This document shows, piece by piece, positions 44,282-52,339 of a stretch of DNA of 64,000 nucleotides (position 1 is the first letter of the stretch; each line of letters starts with the position of its first letter). A program made the position numbers and the translations under genes. A model generated the notes under the pieces. That model had not been told where the DNA came from. It ran no database searches and saw only the letters and a program-made list of their open reading frames with translations. This DNA is from JBEVJK01 sp963791325 (GTDB lineage: Bacteria > Pseudomonadota > Alphaproteobacteria > Rhizobiales > Rhizobiaceae), in contig CAWBRU010000005.1 of the NCBI GenBank assembly GCA_963791325.1, forward strand, positions 310,001 to 374,000, written 5' to 3'.

Positions 44282-44911
44282 ATGACAGAGAGGGTCGAGA
44301 GCTCAGCCGGGGCGATCAGCCGGGCCAGCGACAGCGCCGGATTGGCCGCGCTGATTGCCCGTGCGACCCGCGCCGGCAAAGGCCTGCCGCCGGTCGAGCG
44401 CTGGAATCCCGACTTCTGCGGCGACCTCGACATGGAAATCCGCGCGGACGGCTCGTGGATCTACCTGGGCACGCCGATCGGCCGGCCGGCCTTGGTCGAG
44501 CTGTTCTCGACGGTGCTGCGCAAGGACGCGGACGGCAGGACCTACCTCGTCACCCCGGTGGAGAAGGTCGGGATCCGGGTGGTCGATGCGCCGTTCATCG
44601 CGGTCGAGATGAACGCCGCGGGCAGGGGCGACGACCAGGTGCTTACCTTCCGCACCAATGTCGGCGACGTCGTCGAGGCAGGTCCCGGACATCCGCTGCG
44701 CTTTGCCGATGAGCCACGCACCGGAGGCATCAAGCCCTATCTGTTGGTCCGCGGCCGCCTCGAAGCCTTGCTGTCGCGGCCGGTGCTCTATGAGCTGGTC
44801 GACCGCGGCGAAGAGGTGGAGATCGACGGCACCACGATGTTCGGCGTGCGCTCGCATGGCGAGCTTTACGCGATGATGCCGGCCGACCGGTTGCGTGCGT
44901 TGAGCCTGTGA
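44282..44911 (+). CDS. DUF1285 domain protein
   Basis: This 209-residue protein matches DUF1285, with PPVERWNPDFCGDLDMEIRA at the N terminus and HGELYAMMPADRLRAL near the end. The family is a conserved soluble protein of proteobacteria without a fixed function. Start ATG 44282 is used; GTG 44276 would add two codons. It is the first gene of a three-gene unit, with its stop overlapping the NUDIX start (GTGA). Confidence 0.88.
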   Translation: MTERVESSAGAISRASDSAGLAALIARATRAGKGLPPVERWNPDFCGDLDMEIRADGSWIYLGTPIGRPALVELFSTVLRKDADGRTYLVTPVEKVGIRVVDAPFIAVEMNAAGRGDDQVLTFRTNVGDVVEAGPGHPLRFADEPRTGGIKPYLLVRGRLEALLSRPVLYELVDRGEEVEIDGTTMFGVRSHGELYAMMPADRLRALSL

Positions 44912-45546
44912 GCATCGACCCTGCGCTTATCCAGGACTTTTCGGCCGCCGAGTTCCGCCGGCGCGCCGGCCGCCACGCGCTGCCGCCGCGTTGCGACGAC
45001 TATGGCGACCATCGGCTCAATCCCGACCTCACCGAGCTGATCGTGCGCCAGGGGCTGCGCGACGCGGCGGTGCTGGTCGGCGTCGTCGACCGCGGCCCGC
45101 AGGCGTCGGTGCTGTTGACCAAGCGCACCGAGGCGATGCGCAGCCATTCCGGCCAGATCGCCTTTCCGGGGGGCCGCATCGACCGGGACGATCTCTCCCC
45201 GCAGGCCGCCGCCTTGCGCGAGACGGCTGAGGAGGTCGGCATCGGTAGCGAGTTGATCGAACTCGTCGGCCGCTTGCCGGACTACGTCACCGGCAGCGGC
45301 TACCGCATTGTGCCGGTGCTCGGCATCATCCGGCCCGATTATCTGCTGACCATCAACGCCGACGAGGTGGACGATGCGTTCGAGGTGCCGCTGAGCTTCC
45401 TCATGAACGCGGCCAATCACCGCCGCGAAAGCCGCATCTGGAACGACCGCGAGCGCTTCTATTACACCATGCCGTTCGGCGACCGGTTCATCTGGGGCGT
45501 GACGGCGGGGATCATCCGCACGCTCTTCGAGAGGCTCTACGCGTGA
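44908..45546 (+). CDS. NUDIX family CoA pyrophosphatase-like protein
   Basis: This 212-residue protein carries the NUDIX CoA motif and box in GQIAFPGGRIDRDDLSPQAA followed by ALRETAEEVGI. The preceding LLTKRTEAMRSHSGQIAFPG stretch is typical of coenzyme A diphosphohydrolases. It probably splits CoA or related ADP-containing molecules. GTG 44908 overlaps the DUF1285 stop, and the stop overlaps the cca start, so the three genes are coupled. Confidence 0.9.
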   Translation: MSIDPALIQDFSAAEFRRRAGRHALPPRCDDYGDHRLNPDLTELIVRQGLRDAAVLVGVVDRGPQASVLLTKRTEAMRSHSGQIAFPGGRIDRDDLSPQAAALRETAEEVGIGSELIELVGRLPDYVTGSGYRIVPVLGIIRPDYLLTINADEVDDAFEVPLSFLMNAANHRRESRIWNDRERFYYTMPFGDRFIWGVTAGIIRTLFERLYA

Positions 45547-46799
45547 GCGCTGAAGCGTCGATCGCCGGGGCCGAGTGGCTCGACGCTGCCGATCTCCAGC
45601 GCCTGCTGGCGACGCTCTCGGCCGACGGCGAAGCGGCACGGATTGCGGGTGGGGCGGTGCGCAATGCGCTGCTCAAGGCACCGGTCAGCGACGTCGACAT
45701 CGCCACCACCAACCGCCCGGAAGCCACCGTCCGCAAGGCCGAGGCCGCCGGCTTCAAGGCCGTGCCGACGGGCATCGCCCACGGCACGATCACCGTGGTC
45801 GCACATGGCAAGCCTTACGAGGTGACCACCCTGCGCGCCGACGTCGACACCGATGGCCGCCGCGCCCGGGTGGTGTTCGGCCGCGACTGGGGCCAAGACG
45901 CCGAGCGCCGCGACTTCACCATCAATGCGCTCTATGCCGAGGCCGACGGAACGGTCATCGACCTGGTCGGCGGCCTCGACGACATTCGCCACCGCAATTT
46001 GCGCTTCATCGGCGATCCGGAACAGCGCATCCGGGAAGACTATCTGCGCATTCTGCGCTTCTTCCGCTTCTTTGCCTGGTACGGGCACGGCCGGCCGGAT
46101 GCCGCCGGGCTCAAGGCCTGCGCACGTCTCAAGGAAGGGCTGGACCGGCTCTCGGCCGAGCGGGTCTGGGGCGAGCTCAAGAAGCTGCTCGGCGCTCCCG
46201 ACCCGGCGCGCGCACTCTTGTGGATGCGCCAGACCAGCGTGCTGACGCGCATCCTGCCGGAAACGGAGAAGTGGGGGATCGACGCCATCCCTGGCCTGAT
46301 CGCGGCGGAGCAGGGGCGCGCCTGGCCTGTGGACCCGCTGCTCAGGTTGGCGGCGATGCTGCCGCCCGACCCTGCACGCCTGGCGGGCCTATCGGCTCGG
46401 CTGCGGCTCTCCAAAGCGGAGGCCGACCGGCTGCACTTCTGGGCCAAGACCGGGCCTGTTCAACCCGAAACCGGCGCGGCGGATTGGCGGCGGCGGCTCT
46501 ATCGCGACAACCGGCAAGGGCTGATCGATCACGCCCGCCTGGCCCTGGCCGGGGCGGCGGCGCAGGATCACGCGTCGCAGAAGACGAAAAGCTTGGATGG
46601 GCTGCTGGCCGATGCGGCAAGCTGGCGGCGGCCGCGGTTTCCTCTGCGCGGCAGCGATCTGGCCGGCCTCGGACTGAAACCCGGTCCGCGGGTCGGGAAA
46701 TTGTTGGCGCGGCTGGAAGAGGAGTGGCTGGATTCGGGATTCACGCTCGACCGCGACGCGCTGCTCAGGCGCGCCGCGAAATCGCTCGGCTCACCCTAG
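45543..46799 (+). CDS. cca: CCA tRNA nucleotidyltransferase
   Basis: This 418-residue class II nucleotidyltransferase adds or repairs the 3' CCA end of tRNAs. The GG/DxD active site is visible: IAGGAVRNAL near residue 34 and SDVDIATTNRP near 48. The ERRDFTINALYAE stretch and LRFIGDPEQRIREDYLRILR are the family regions following it. GTG 45543 overlaps the NUDIX stop (GTGA). It lies last in the three-gene operon. Confidence 0.95.
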   Translation: MSAEASIAGAEWLDAADLQRLLATLSADGEAARIAGGAVRNALLKAPVSDVDIATTNRPEATVRKAEAAGFKAVPTGIAHGTITVVAHGKPYEVTTLRADVDTDGRRARVVFGRDWGQDAERRDFTINALYAEADGTVIDLVGGLDDIRHRNLRFIGDPEQRIREDYLRILRFFRFFAWYGHGRPDAAGLKACARLKEGLDRLSAERVWGELKKLLGAPDPARALLWMRQTSVLTRILPETEKWGIDAIPGLIAAEQGRAWPVDPLLRLAAMLPPDPARLAGLSARLRLSKAEADRLHFWAKTGPVQPETGAADWRRRLYRDNRQGLIDHARLALAGAAAQDHASQKTKSLDGLLADAASWRRPRFPLRGSDLAGLGLKPGPRVGKLLARLEEEWLDSGFTLDRDALLRRAAKSLGSP

Positions 46800-46883
46800 G
46801 CCAAGTCTCGGAATATCTTTCCGGAGTTGATGTAAAACAAAGACTTGGAGGGGAGCGCTGATACGATGGAGCGTTGATCCCTT

Positions 46884-47072
46884 CTAGGCCGCGGCATTCC
46901 GGACGGGTTCGATCCTCGAACGGATGGCGTCGATCATGGTCTCGCGGATGATGGTTTCGCCGTGTGTCTGACGCAAGTGCTCGACCGCGCGCCGCATCAC
47001 TTCGGCTTCTTCTTCGTGCCTGGTGTGCCAGGTGCAGCCGGGGACCAAAGTCCCGCATTGAAATTCCTTCAT
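46884..47072 (-). CDS. DUF1059 family small protein
   Basis: This 62-residue protein matches DUF1059: MKEFQCGTLVPGCTWHTRHE and HLRQTHGETI. The two Cys and the HTR..E region may bind a metal. The function is unknown. It is monocistronic or paired with the next small gene; the orientation is convergent with cca. Confidence 0.85.
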   Translation of the reverse strand: MKEFQCGTLVPGCTWHTRHEEEAEVMRRAVEHLRQTHGETIIRETMIDAIRSRIEPVRNAAA

Positions 47073-47177
47073 CGGGCTTCTCCTTCACGGTGGTCGCGAA
47101 CGCCAGAATAACACGGAAGCTCCGGGGCGGTTGCATGAAAAGGGGCGGACCGCCGGCCCGCCCCCGTCACAAACGAA

Positions 47178-47441
47178 TTATTTCATCAACTTGACCTGCT
47201 CGGCCGTACGGCTTCCCTTGCCGCTCTTCATATACGAGATCTGCACCTTGTCGCCGTCCTTCAGGCCGGGATCCTTGAAGTGCTTCGGCAGCTTGTAGGT
47301 CGTCCCGTCCGCCAGGGTGAGCATCATCGACTTGGCATTGTAAGCCTTGATGGTTCCCGTTGCCTGCTGCGCGGCAGCGAAGGCGAGGACTGACGTGGCA
47401 AGGAAGGCAGCGGTTGCTGCCGGAACGAGAAGCGTGCGCAT
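47178..47441 (-). CDS. DUF1344 family exported small protein
   Basis: This 87-residue protein starts with a signal peptide (MRTLLVPAATAAFLATSVLA) and has a short beta-rich DUF1344 domain (GTIKAYNAKSMMLTLADGTT and GDKVQISYMKSGKG). AGGAGTG lies just upstream of ATG 47441. It is probably periplasmic. The function is not known; such proteins are common in Hyphomicrobiales. Confidence 0.9.
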   Translation of the reverse strand: MRTLLVPAATAAFLATSVLAFAAAQQATGTIKAYNAKSMMLTLADGTTYKLPKHFKDPGLKDGDKVQISYMKSGKGSRTAEQVKLMK

Positions 47442-47720
47442 CGGCGATCACTCCTGGAGTGCGCAAGCGGGGCAGTCGAAATTCCGCGCTCGCGGGTTCG
47501 GACCGTCTGGTTGCGTCGGGTCGCGGCCGATCCACGGCCGCCGGCGCTTCCCGGTCCTGCGGCAAGAGATAGACAGGCAGCACCGACCGGATATTAGACT
47601 AAAAAGAAAAATGCTCTGCCACGGGCCGCCACAATCCCAGGTGCTTTGTGGCGCGATGATGGAAGCGGGCGCTGCTACATAAAGCCGCAGGCCAGCCGCT
47701 TCTTCCGTCGCCGCAAGGGA

Positions 47721-48636
47721 TCATTCCCACTTCACCTCGGGCGGCAGGCTCGACAGGATCGAATCGACATTGCCGCCTGTCTTCAGGCCGAAGATCGTGC
47801 CGCGGTCGTAAAGCAGGTTGAACTCGACATAGCGGCCGCGGCGAAGCAGCTGTTCCTCGCGCTCGGCGTCGGTCCAGTTGGTGTTGAGGTTCGATTTCAC
47901 GATGTGCTGATAGACGACCAGGAAGGAGCGACCGACGTCCTGGGTGAAGCGGAAATCGGCCGCCCAGCCGCCCTTTTCCTCCGCCGAATGCAGCCAGTCG
48001 TAGAAGATTCCGCCGATGCCTCGCGGCTCGTTGCGGTGCGGCAGAAAGAAATACTCATCGCACCATTCCTTGAGGCGGGCGTAGTCGGCGACCGCGGCAT
48101 TCTTGTCGCAGGCGAACTGCATGGCCTTGTGAAAGGCGCGGGTGTCGGGATCGGCGGCGGTGCGCCGGCGGTCGAGCATCGGCGTGAGATCGGCGCCGCC
48201 GCCGAACCATTGCCGCGCCGTCACCACCATGCGTGTGTTCATGTGAACGGCCGGGACATGCGGGTTCCACGGATGCGCGATCAGCGAGATGCCGCTCGCC
48301 CAGAACCGTGGGTCGTCGTCGGCGCCGGGCATCTGCTTGCGGAACTCGGGCGAGAATTCGCCGAACACCGTCGAGGTATGGACGCCGACTTTCTCGAACA
48401 GGCGGCCGCGCATCATCGCCATGATGCCGCCGCCGCCTTGCCCGTTGTCGCGCTGCCAGGGGGTTTGCTCGAACCGTCCGGGCGCCCACGATGCATGCGG
48501 ACCGGTGACGCAATCCTCGAGTTCCTCGAGAGCCGCACAGATGCGGTCGCGCAACGCCTCGAACCAGGTGCGCGCCTGCAGCTTCTTGTCGTCGATGTCC
48601 GCCGGCAGGCCGGCGGGAATTCTCAGGGCGGTTCAT
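47721..48636 (-). CDS. hemF: Coproporphyrinogen III oxidase, aerobic (one frameshift near the start)
   Basis: This enzyme oxidatively decarboxylates coproporphyrinogen III to protoporphyrinogen IX in heme synthesis. Family stretches are intact: GGGIMAMMRGRLFEKVGVH, HMNTRMVV, WFGGGADLTPM, GGIFYDW and YVEFNLLYDRGTIFGLKTGG. The last conserved frame has no good start until ATG 48636, which reads MNRPE and then needs one T/A removed near 48620 to continue IPAGLPADIDDKKLQARTWF. The 916-base span leaves one extra base and gives 304 residues, the family length. This looks like a sequence error rather than a broken gene. Confidence 0.88.
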
Positions 48637-48749
48637 GCGCCTTCTCCGCCATCCGGGCCCATGCGCGGTGGGCGCATGGGCACAATGGGACTCGTCTTTT
48701 CGGGAGGCGATCCCTAATCTGTTCATCCTACGGGTCAAGGAGTTCTTTC

Positions 48750-49007
48750 TTGCGTATCCCGCCAAGACCGCCGCTCGACGGCCTCAAGAAGAGGCTGGAG
48801 CGCGCCCGAGCGGAACAGGGCCGGTCGCCGCGCGATGGCTTCGTCCGCGAGACCTTCATCCTGCCGCGGACCGACGCCCGCAGGAAGGCCCGGGAATGGT
48901 TCGACCGCTGGCCCAAGCAGGCTTATTGGACCGAGATCGAAAGCTGGTCCGAGCGTCCGAACGACGTCATCGAGTTCACCATCCGCCGCCTGCCGACTGC
49001 GGACTGA
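48750..49007 (+). CDS. Small conserved hypothetical protein
   Basis: This 85-residue basic protein (MRIPPRPPLDGLKKRLERAR) ends EFTIRRLPTAD and contains DGFVRETFILPRTDARRKAR and EWFDRWPKQAYWTEIESW. The start TTG 48750 is supported by AAGGAG seven bases upstream. It resembles a small alphaproteobacterial family whose name I do not know. It is convergent with trmL, directly abutting it. Confidence 0.72.
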   Translation: MRIPPRPPLDGLKKRLERARAEQGRSPRDGFVRETFILPRTDARRKAREWFDRWPKQAYWTEIESWSERPNDVIEFTIRRLPTAD

Positions 49008-49478
49008 TCAGCGATAGGCGCTGCCGAGCTGGCGCAGGGCCTCGCCTGCGGCCATGGCCGCCGCCAGGGCGACGTTGAGGCTGCGGCCGCCGCCGGGCAT
49101 CGGGATCAACACACGATGATCGGCGATCTCATGGACCGGGCCGGGCACGCCGGCCGATTCACGGCCGAACAGGAGAACGTCCCCGTCCCGATAGGCAAAA
49201 TCGGTGTAGGCGCGCTGCGCCTGGGTCGTAAACAGGATGAGCCGCCGCGCGGCAGCAGCGCGCCACGCCGCGAAGGCGGCAAAATCGACATGGCGGCGAA
49301 GCACGACGCCGGCCAGGTAGTCCATCCCGGCGCGCCTCAGCGCCCGGTCCGACAGATCGAAGCCGGCCGGCTCGATGAGGTCGACGGTCAGGCCCAGGCA
49401 AGCCGCCATGCGCAGGATGGTGCCGGCATTGCCCGGGATCTCGGGTTGGTAGAGCGCCAGGTGGAGTTCGCTTGCCAT
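49008..49478 (-). CDS. trmL: tRNA (cytidine(34)-2'-O)-methyltransferase
   Basis: This 156-residue SPOUT methyltransferase modifies the wobble base of certain leucyl tRNAs. The family starts with LHLALYQPEIPGNAGTILRM, and the knot region has DVLLFGRESAGVPGPVHE and IPMPGGGRSLNVALAAAMA, which bind SAM. ATG 49478 begins the conserved N terminus; a very long in-frame extension beyond it is an antisense artefact of high GC. Confidence 0.93.
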   Translation of the reverse strand: MASELHLALYQPEIPGNAGTILRMAACLGLTVDLIEPAGFDLSDRALRRAGMDYLAGVVLRRHVDFAAFAAWRAAAARRLILFTTQAQRAYTDFAYRDGDVLLFGRESAGVPGPVHEIADHRVLIPMPGGGRSLNVALAAAMAAGEALRQLGSAYR

Positions 49479-49903
49479 CGGAAGTCCGGCGGGTGTGGCC
49501 GCCCGGCCACGCATTGGGCCAGGCGCAGAATTCTGCTGCCCCCAAGGTAGCCAGAACGTGCGAAATCGGCTATAGAGCCTGCCATCGTCAACCCGAACCT
49601 TGGAGGCGGGCATGAGAATGACTTTCTTTCCGATTTGCGCCTGCCGACCCGGCTGGCTCACGCCCTGACGGCGGTTTTCGGTTCGACGTTCCTTCCGACT
49701 TCCTGAAGCTTCATCGTTTCGATTCCCGCCGGATCTCGATCCCGGTTTTTCAAGGATTCGTTCGATGCGCTTCGTTCCCCAAGCTGGGGTGAAAGCTCCG
49801 CCCCGGCACCCCACCGATCCGCCGACCACGTCGCCGCGGCTGCCGCGCCCGTGCGCGTCATGGCTGTTCGATTTTCCTGGAGGACGCTTGCGAGGAGGCA
49901 GGC
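49479..49903. other. Intergenic stretch with a small frame
   Basis: No family gene is visible in these 425 bases. A small plus-strand frame at 49612-49668 (MRMTFFPICACRPGWLTP, with GGAGGCGGG upstream) may be a leader peptide or chance. A GC-rich run with a short hairpin (CCCC..GGGG, about 49781-49794) follows. A promoter for the next gene is expected but not assigned. Confidence 0.35.
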
Positions 49904-50269
49904 ATGATTGACTATTCCAAGCACCCGTACCTGAAGAATCCTCAGGCCGGCCTCGGCGCCGTCCACGACAGCAAGCTGGCGGCCTGGGCCCTTTTCCTGG
50001 GCGAACAAGCGCCTGGTGCGCCGACACTGGGCTGCAGCGTCCGGCCGCATCGCGGGCAGCTGCCCGATGTCGACCCCGCCGCCGCGCTGCCGGTACCGCA
50101 CCGGCCGTCGCCGCTGCGGCGCCTTGCGCACCGGCTGAAGTCACTCGCTTCGTCGAGGCCGCGGGTCGGCAATTCCGGCGAGCTCGCCTACATTGATGAT
50201 GCGAGCAGGCTTGCTGCACGGGATGCGGCCGCCCAAATGATCGTGGTCGACCAGTTCCGCGCCACCTGA
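49904..50269 (+). CDS. Hypothetical protein
   Basis: A 121-residue frame with an excellent ribosome site (GAGGAGG before ATG 49904). No domain is recognised. The first 40 residues (MIDYSKHPYLKNPQAGLGAV) look protein-like. The middle is rich in Pro and Arg, and the end is NSGELAYIDDASRLAARDAA. It precedes the two ABC exporter genes by 43 bases and may be cotranscribed. Confidence 0.5.
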   Translation: MIDYSKHPYLKNPQAGLGAVHDSKLAAWALFLGEQAPGAPTLGCSVRPHRGQLPDVDPAAALPVPHRPSPLRRLAHRLKSLASSRPRVGNSGELAYIDDASRLAARDAAAQMIVVDQFRAT

Positions 50270-50312
50270 GGGTCGGCGCGGAACTCTTTTTTGCGAAAGT
50301 TGTGTTTCGACG

Positions 50313-52172
50313 ATGTTCCGTTGGTTCGAAAAACGCCTTGAGCCGTTTCCTGCCGCCGAGCCGGTCGAGCCGCCGCGCACCCTGTTCGCGTTCTGCCTGC
50401 ATTACAGCCGCGGCGCCTGGCCCTACATTGCGGCCGCAGCCCTGTTCAATACGGCGATTGCGCTGGCCGAAGTGACCATGTTCGGCTTTCTCGGCCACAT
50501 CGTCGACTGGCTGTCGGCGCAAAACCGGGCGACCTTCCTGCAGACCGAAGGCTGGAAGCTGGCCGCGATGGGCTTTGTCGTCCTCGTAGCATTGCCCGGC
50601 GCGGTGTTCATCAGCTCGCTGCTTCACCAGCAGACGCTGATGGGCAACTACCCGATGCGGATCCGCTGGCAGGTGCACCGCTATCTGCTCAAGCAGTCGA
50701 TGGCCTTCTATCAGGATGAGTTTGCCGGCCGCATCGCCACCAAGCTGATGCAGACGGCGCTGGCCGTGCGCGAATGCGTGATGAAGCTGATCGACGTCCT
50801 CAATTACGTGGTCGTCTATTTCCTCGGTGCGCTGGTCATCGTCGGTTCGTCCGACTGGCGGCTCGCCGCGCCGCTCGGGGTGTGGGTGCTCTGCTACATC
50901 GTGTTGCTGCGCTATTTCATCCCGCGCCTCGGCCGGGTCTCGGAGGAGCAGGCGGATGCCCGTTCGAGCATGACCGGGCGGATCGTCGACAGCTACACCA
51001 ACATCCAGACGGTCAAGCTGTTCTCGCATGCGCGCCGCGAGGCCGGCTATGCGCGCGAGGGCATGAACTCGTTCCTCGACACCGTCTACCGGTCGATGCG
51101 GCTGGTGACCCAGCTCTATTTCGGCGTCTATCTGATCAATTCCTCGCTGCTGGTCTCGGTCGGAGCGCTGTCGATCTGGCTGTGGCTCAACGAGGCGGTC
51201 TCGATCGGCGCGGTCGCGGTGGTGATCGGCCTGGTGCTGCGCTTCTGGGGCATGTCGCAGTGGATCATGTGGGAGGTTTCGGCCCTGTTCGAGAACATCG
51301 GCACGGTCCAGGACGGCATTGGCTCGATCTCGCTGCCGCGGCTGGTGGAAGACCGGCCGGGCGCGGCAACGCTCGAGGTGCCGCGCGGCGAGATCACCTT
51401 CGATCATGTCGGCTTCCACTACGGCCGCAAGAGCGCGGTCATCGAAGACGTTTCGCTCACCGTGCGGCCGGGCGAGAAGGTCGGGCTGGTCGGCCGTTCC
51501 GGCGCCGGCAAGTCGACCTTGGTCAACCTGCTGCTGCGCTTCTACGACCTCGAGCAGGGCGAGATCCGGATCGACGGCCAGGACATTTCCAGGGTCACGC
51601 AGGAGAGCCTGCGGGCCGAGATCGGCATGGTCACCCAGGATACCTCGCTGCTGCACCGGTCGGTGCGCGAGAACATCCTCTATGGCCGGCCCGAGGCAAG
51701 CGAGAGCGAGCTGATCGAGGCGGCGCGGCGCGCCGCCGCGCTCGATTTCATCGCGACGCTCAGCGATCTCGCGGGCCGCAAGGGCTTCGAGGCGCATGTC
51801 GGCGAGCGCGGCGTAAAGCTGTCCGGCGGCCAGCGCCAGCGCATCGCCATTGCCCGGGTGATGCTCAAGGATGCGCCGATCCTGATCCTCGACGAGGCCA
51901 CATCGGCGCTCGATTCGGAGGTCGAAGCCGCCATCCAGGAAAACCTCTATCGGTTGATGGAGGGCAAGACCGTGATCGCCATCGCCCACCGGCTGTCGAC
52001 GATCGCGGCCATGGACCGGCTGGTGGTGATGGACAAGGGGCGGATCGTCGAGCAAGGCTCGCATGAGGCGCTGGTCGCCAAGCGCGGCCTCTATGCCCAG
52101 CTGTGGGCGCGGCAATCCGGCGGCTTCCTCGATCCGGAAACGGCGGCCGAGCCTGATCTTGCGGCCGAGTAG
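50313..52172 (+). CDS. ABC exporter, fused membrane and ATP-binding domains (first of tandem pair)
   Basis: This 619-residue half-transporter of the MsbA/multidrug type has a membrane domain of six helices (about residues 30-320) and a nucleotide-binding domain with Walker A GRSGAGKST near 394, signature KLSGGQRQRIAIAR near 502 and Walker B ILILDEATSALD near 522. It would export a lipid, peptide or drug; the substrate is unknown. It shares high similarity with the next gene, and the pair probably acts as a heterodimer. ATG 50313 is used. Confidence 0.9.
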   Translation: MFRWFEKRLEPFPAAEPVEPPRTLFAFCLHYSRGAWPYIAAAALFNTAIALAEVTMFGFLGHIVDWLSAQNRATFLQTEGWKLAAMGFVVLVALPGAVFISSLLHQQTLMGNYPMRIRWQVHRYLLKQSMAFYQDEFAGRIATKLMQTALAVRECVMKLIDVLNYVVVYFLGALVIVGSSDWRLAAPLGVWVLCYIVLLRYFIPRLGRVSEEQADARSSMTGRIVDSYTNIQTVKLFSHARREAGYAREGMNSFLDTVYRSMRLVTQLYFGVYLINSSLLVSVGALSIWLWLNEAVSIGAVAVVIGLVLRFWGMSQWIMWEVSALFENIGTVQDGIGSISLPRLVEDRPGAATLEVPRGEITFDHVGFHYGRKSAVIEDVSLTVRPGEKVGLVGRSGAGKSTLVNLLLRFYDLEQGEIRIDGQDISRVTQESLRAEIGMVTQDTSLLHRSVRENILYGRPEASESELIEAARRAAALDFIATLSDLAGRKGFEAHVGERGVKLSGGQRQRIAIARVMLKDAPILILDEATSALDSEVEAAIQENLYRLMEGKTVIAIAHRLSTIAAMDRLVVMDKGRIVEQGSHEALVAKRGLYAQLWARQSGGFLDPETAAEPDLAAE

Positions 52173-52339
52173 ACGGCCACGGCGGCATGGCGGTAGGGGA
52201 ATGGTGCGGAAAACCGATCTGCGCCCCCTATATGTGAGCAGCGTGCCGCGTCGCGGCAGGCGGCGCGGCCAACAAGGATCACCACCGGCGTGAACAGTTG
52301 CGGGAAATTGAAGCTTTGGCCCGATCGGGAGACGCCGGC

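Noticed and set aside
46801..46848. Inverted repeat CCAAGTCT / AGACTTGG between cca and the DUF1059 gene
   Set aside because: The arms are 8 bases with a long loop and no T-run. It could be a weak bidirectional terminator but is not strong enough to list.
49008..52115. A 1035-codon minus-strand frame that includes trmL
   Set aside because: Only the last 156 codons match a protein family. The upstream part is antisense to the first ABC exporter.
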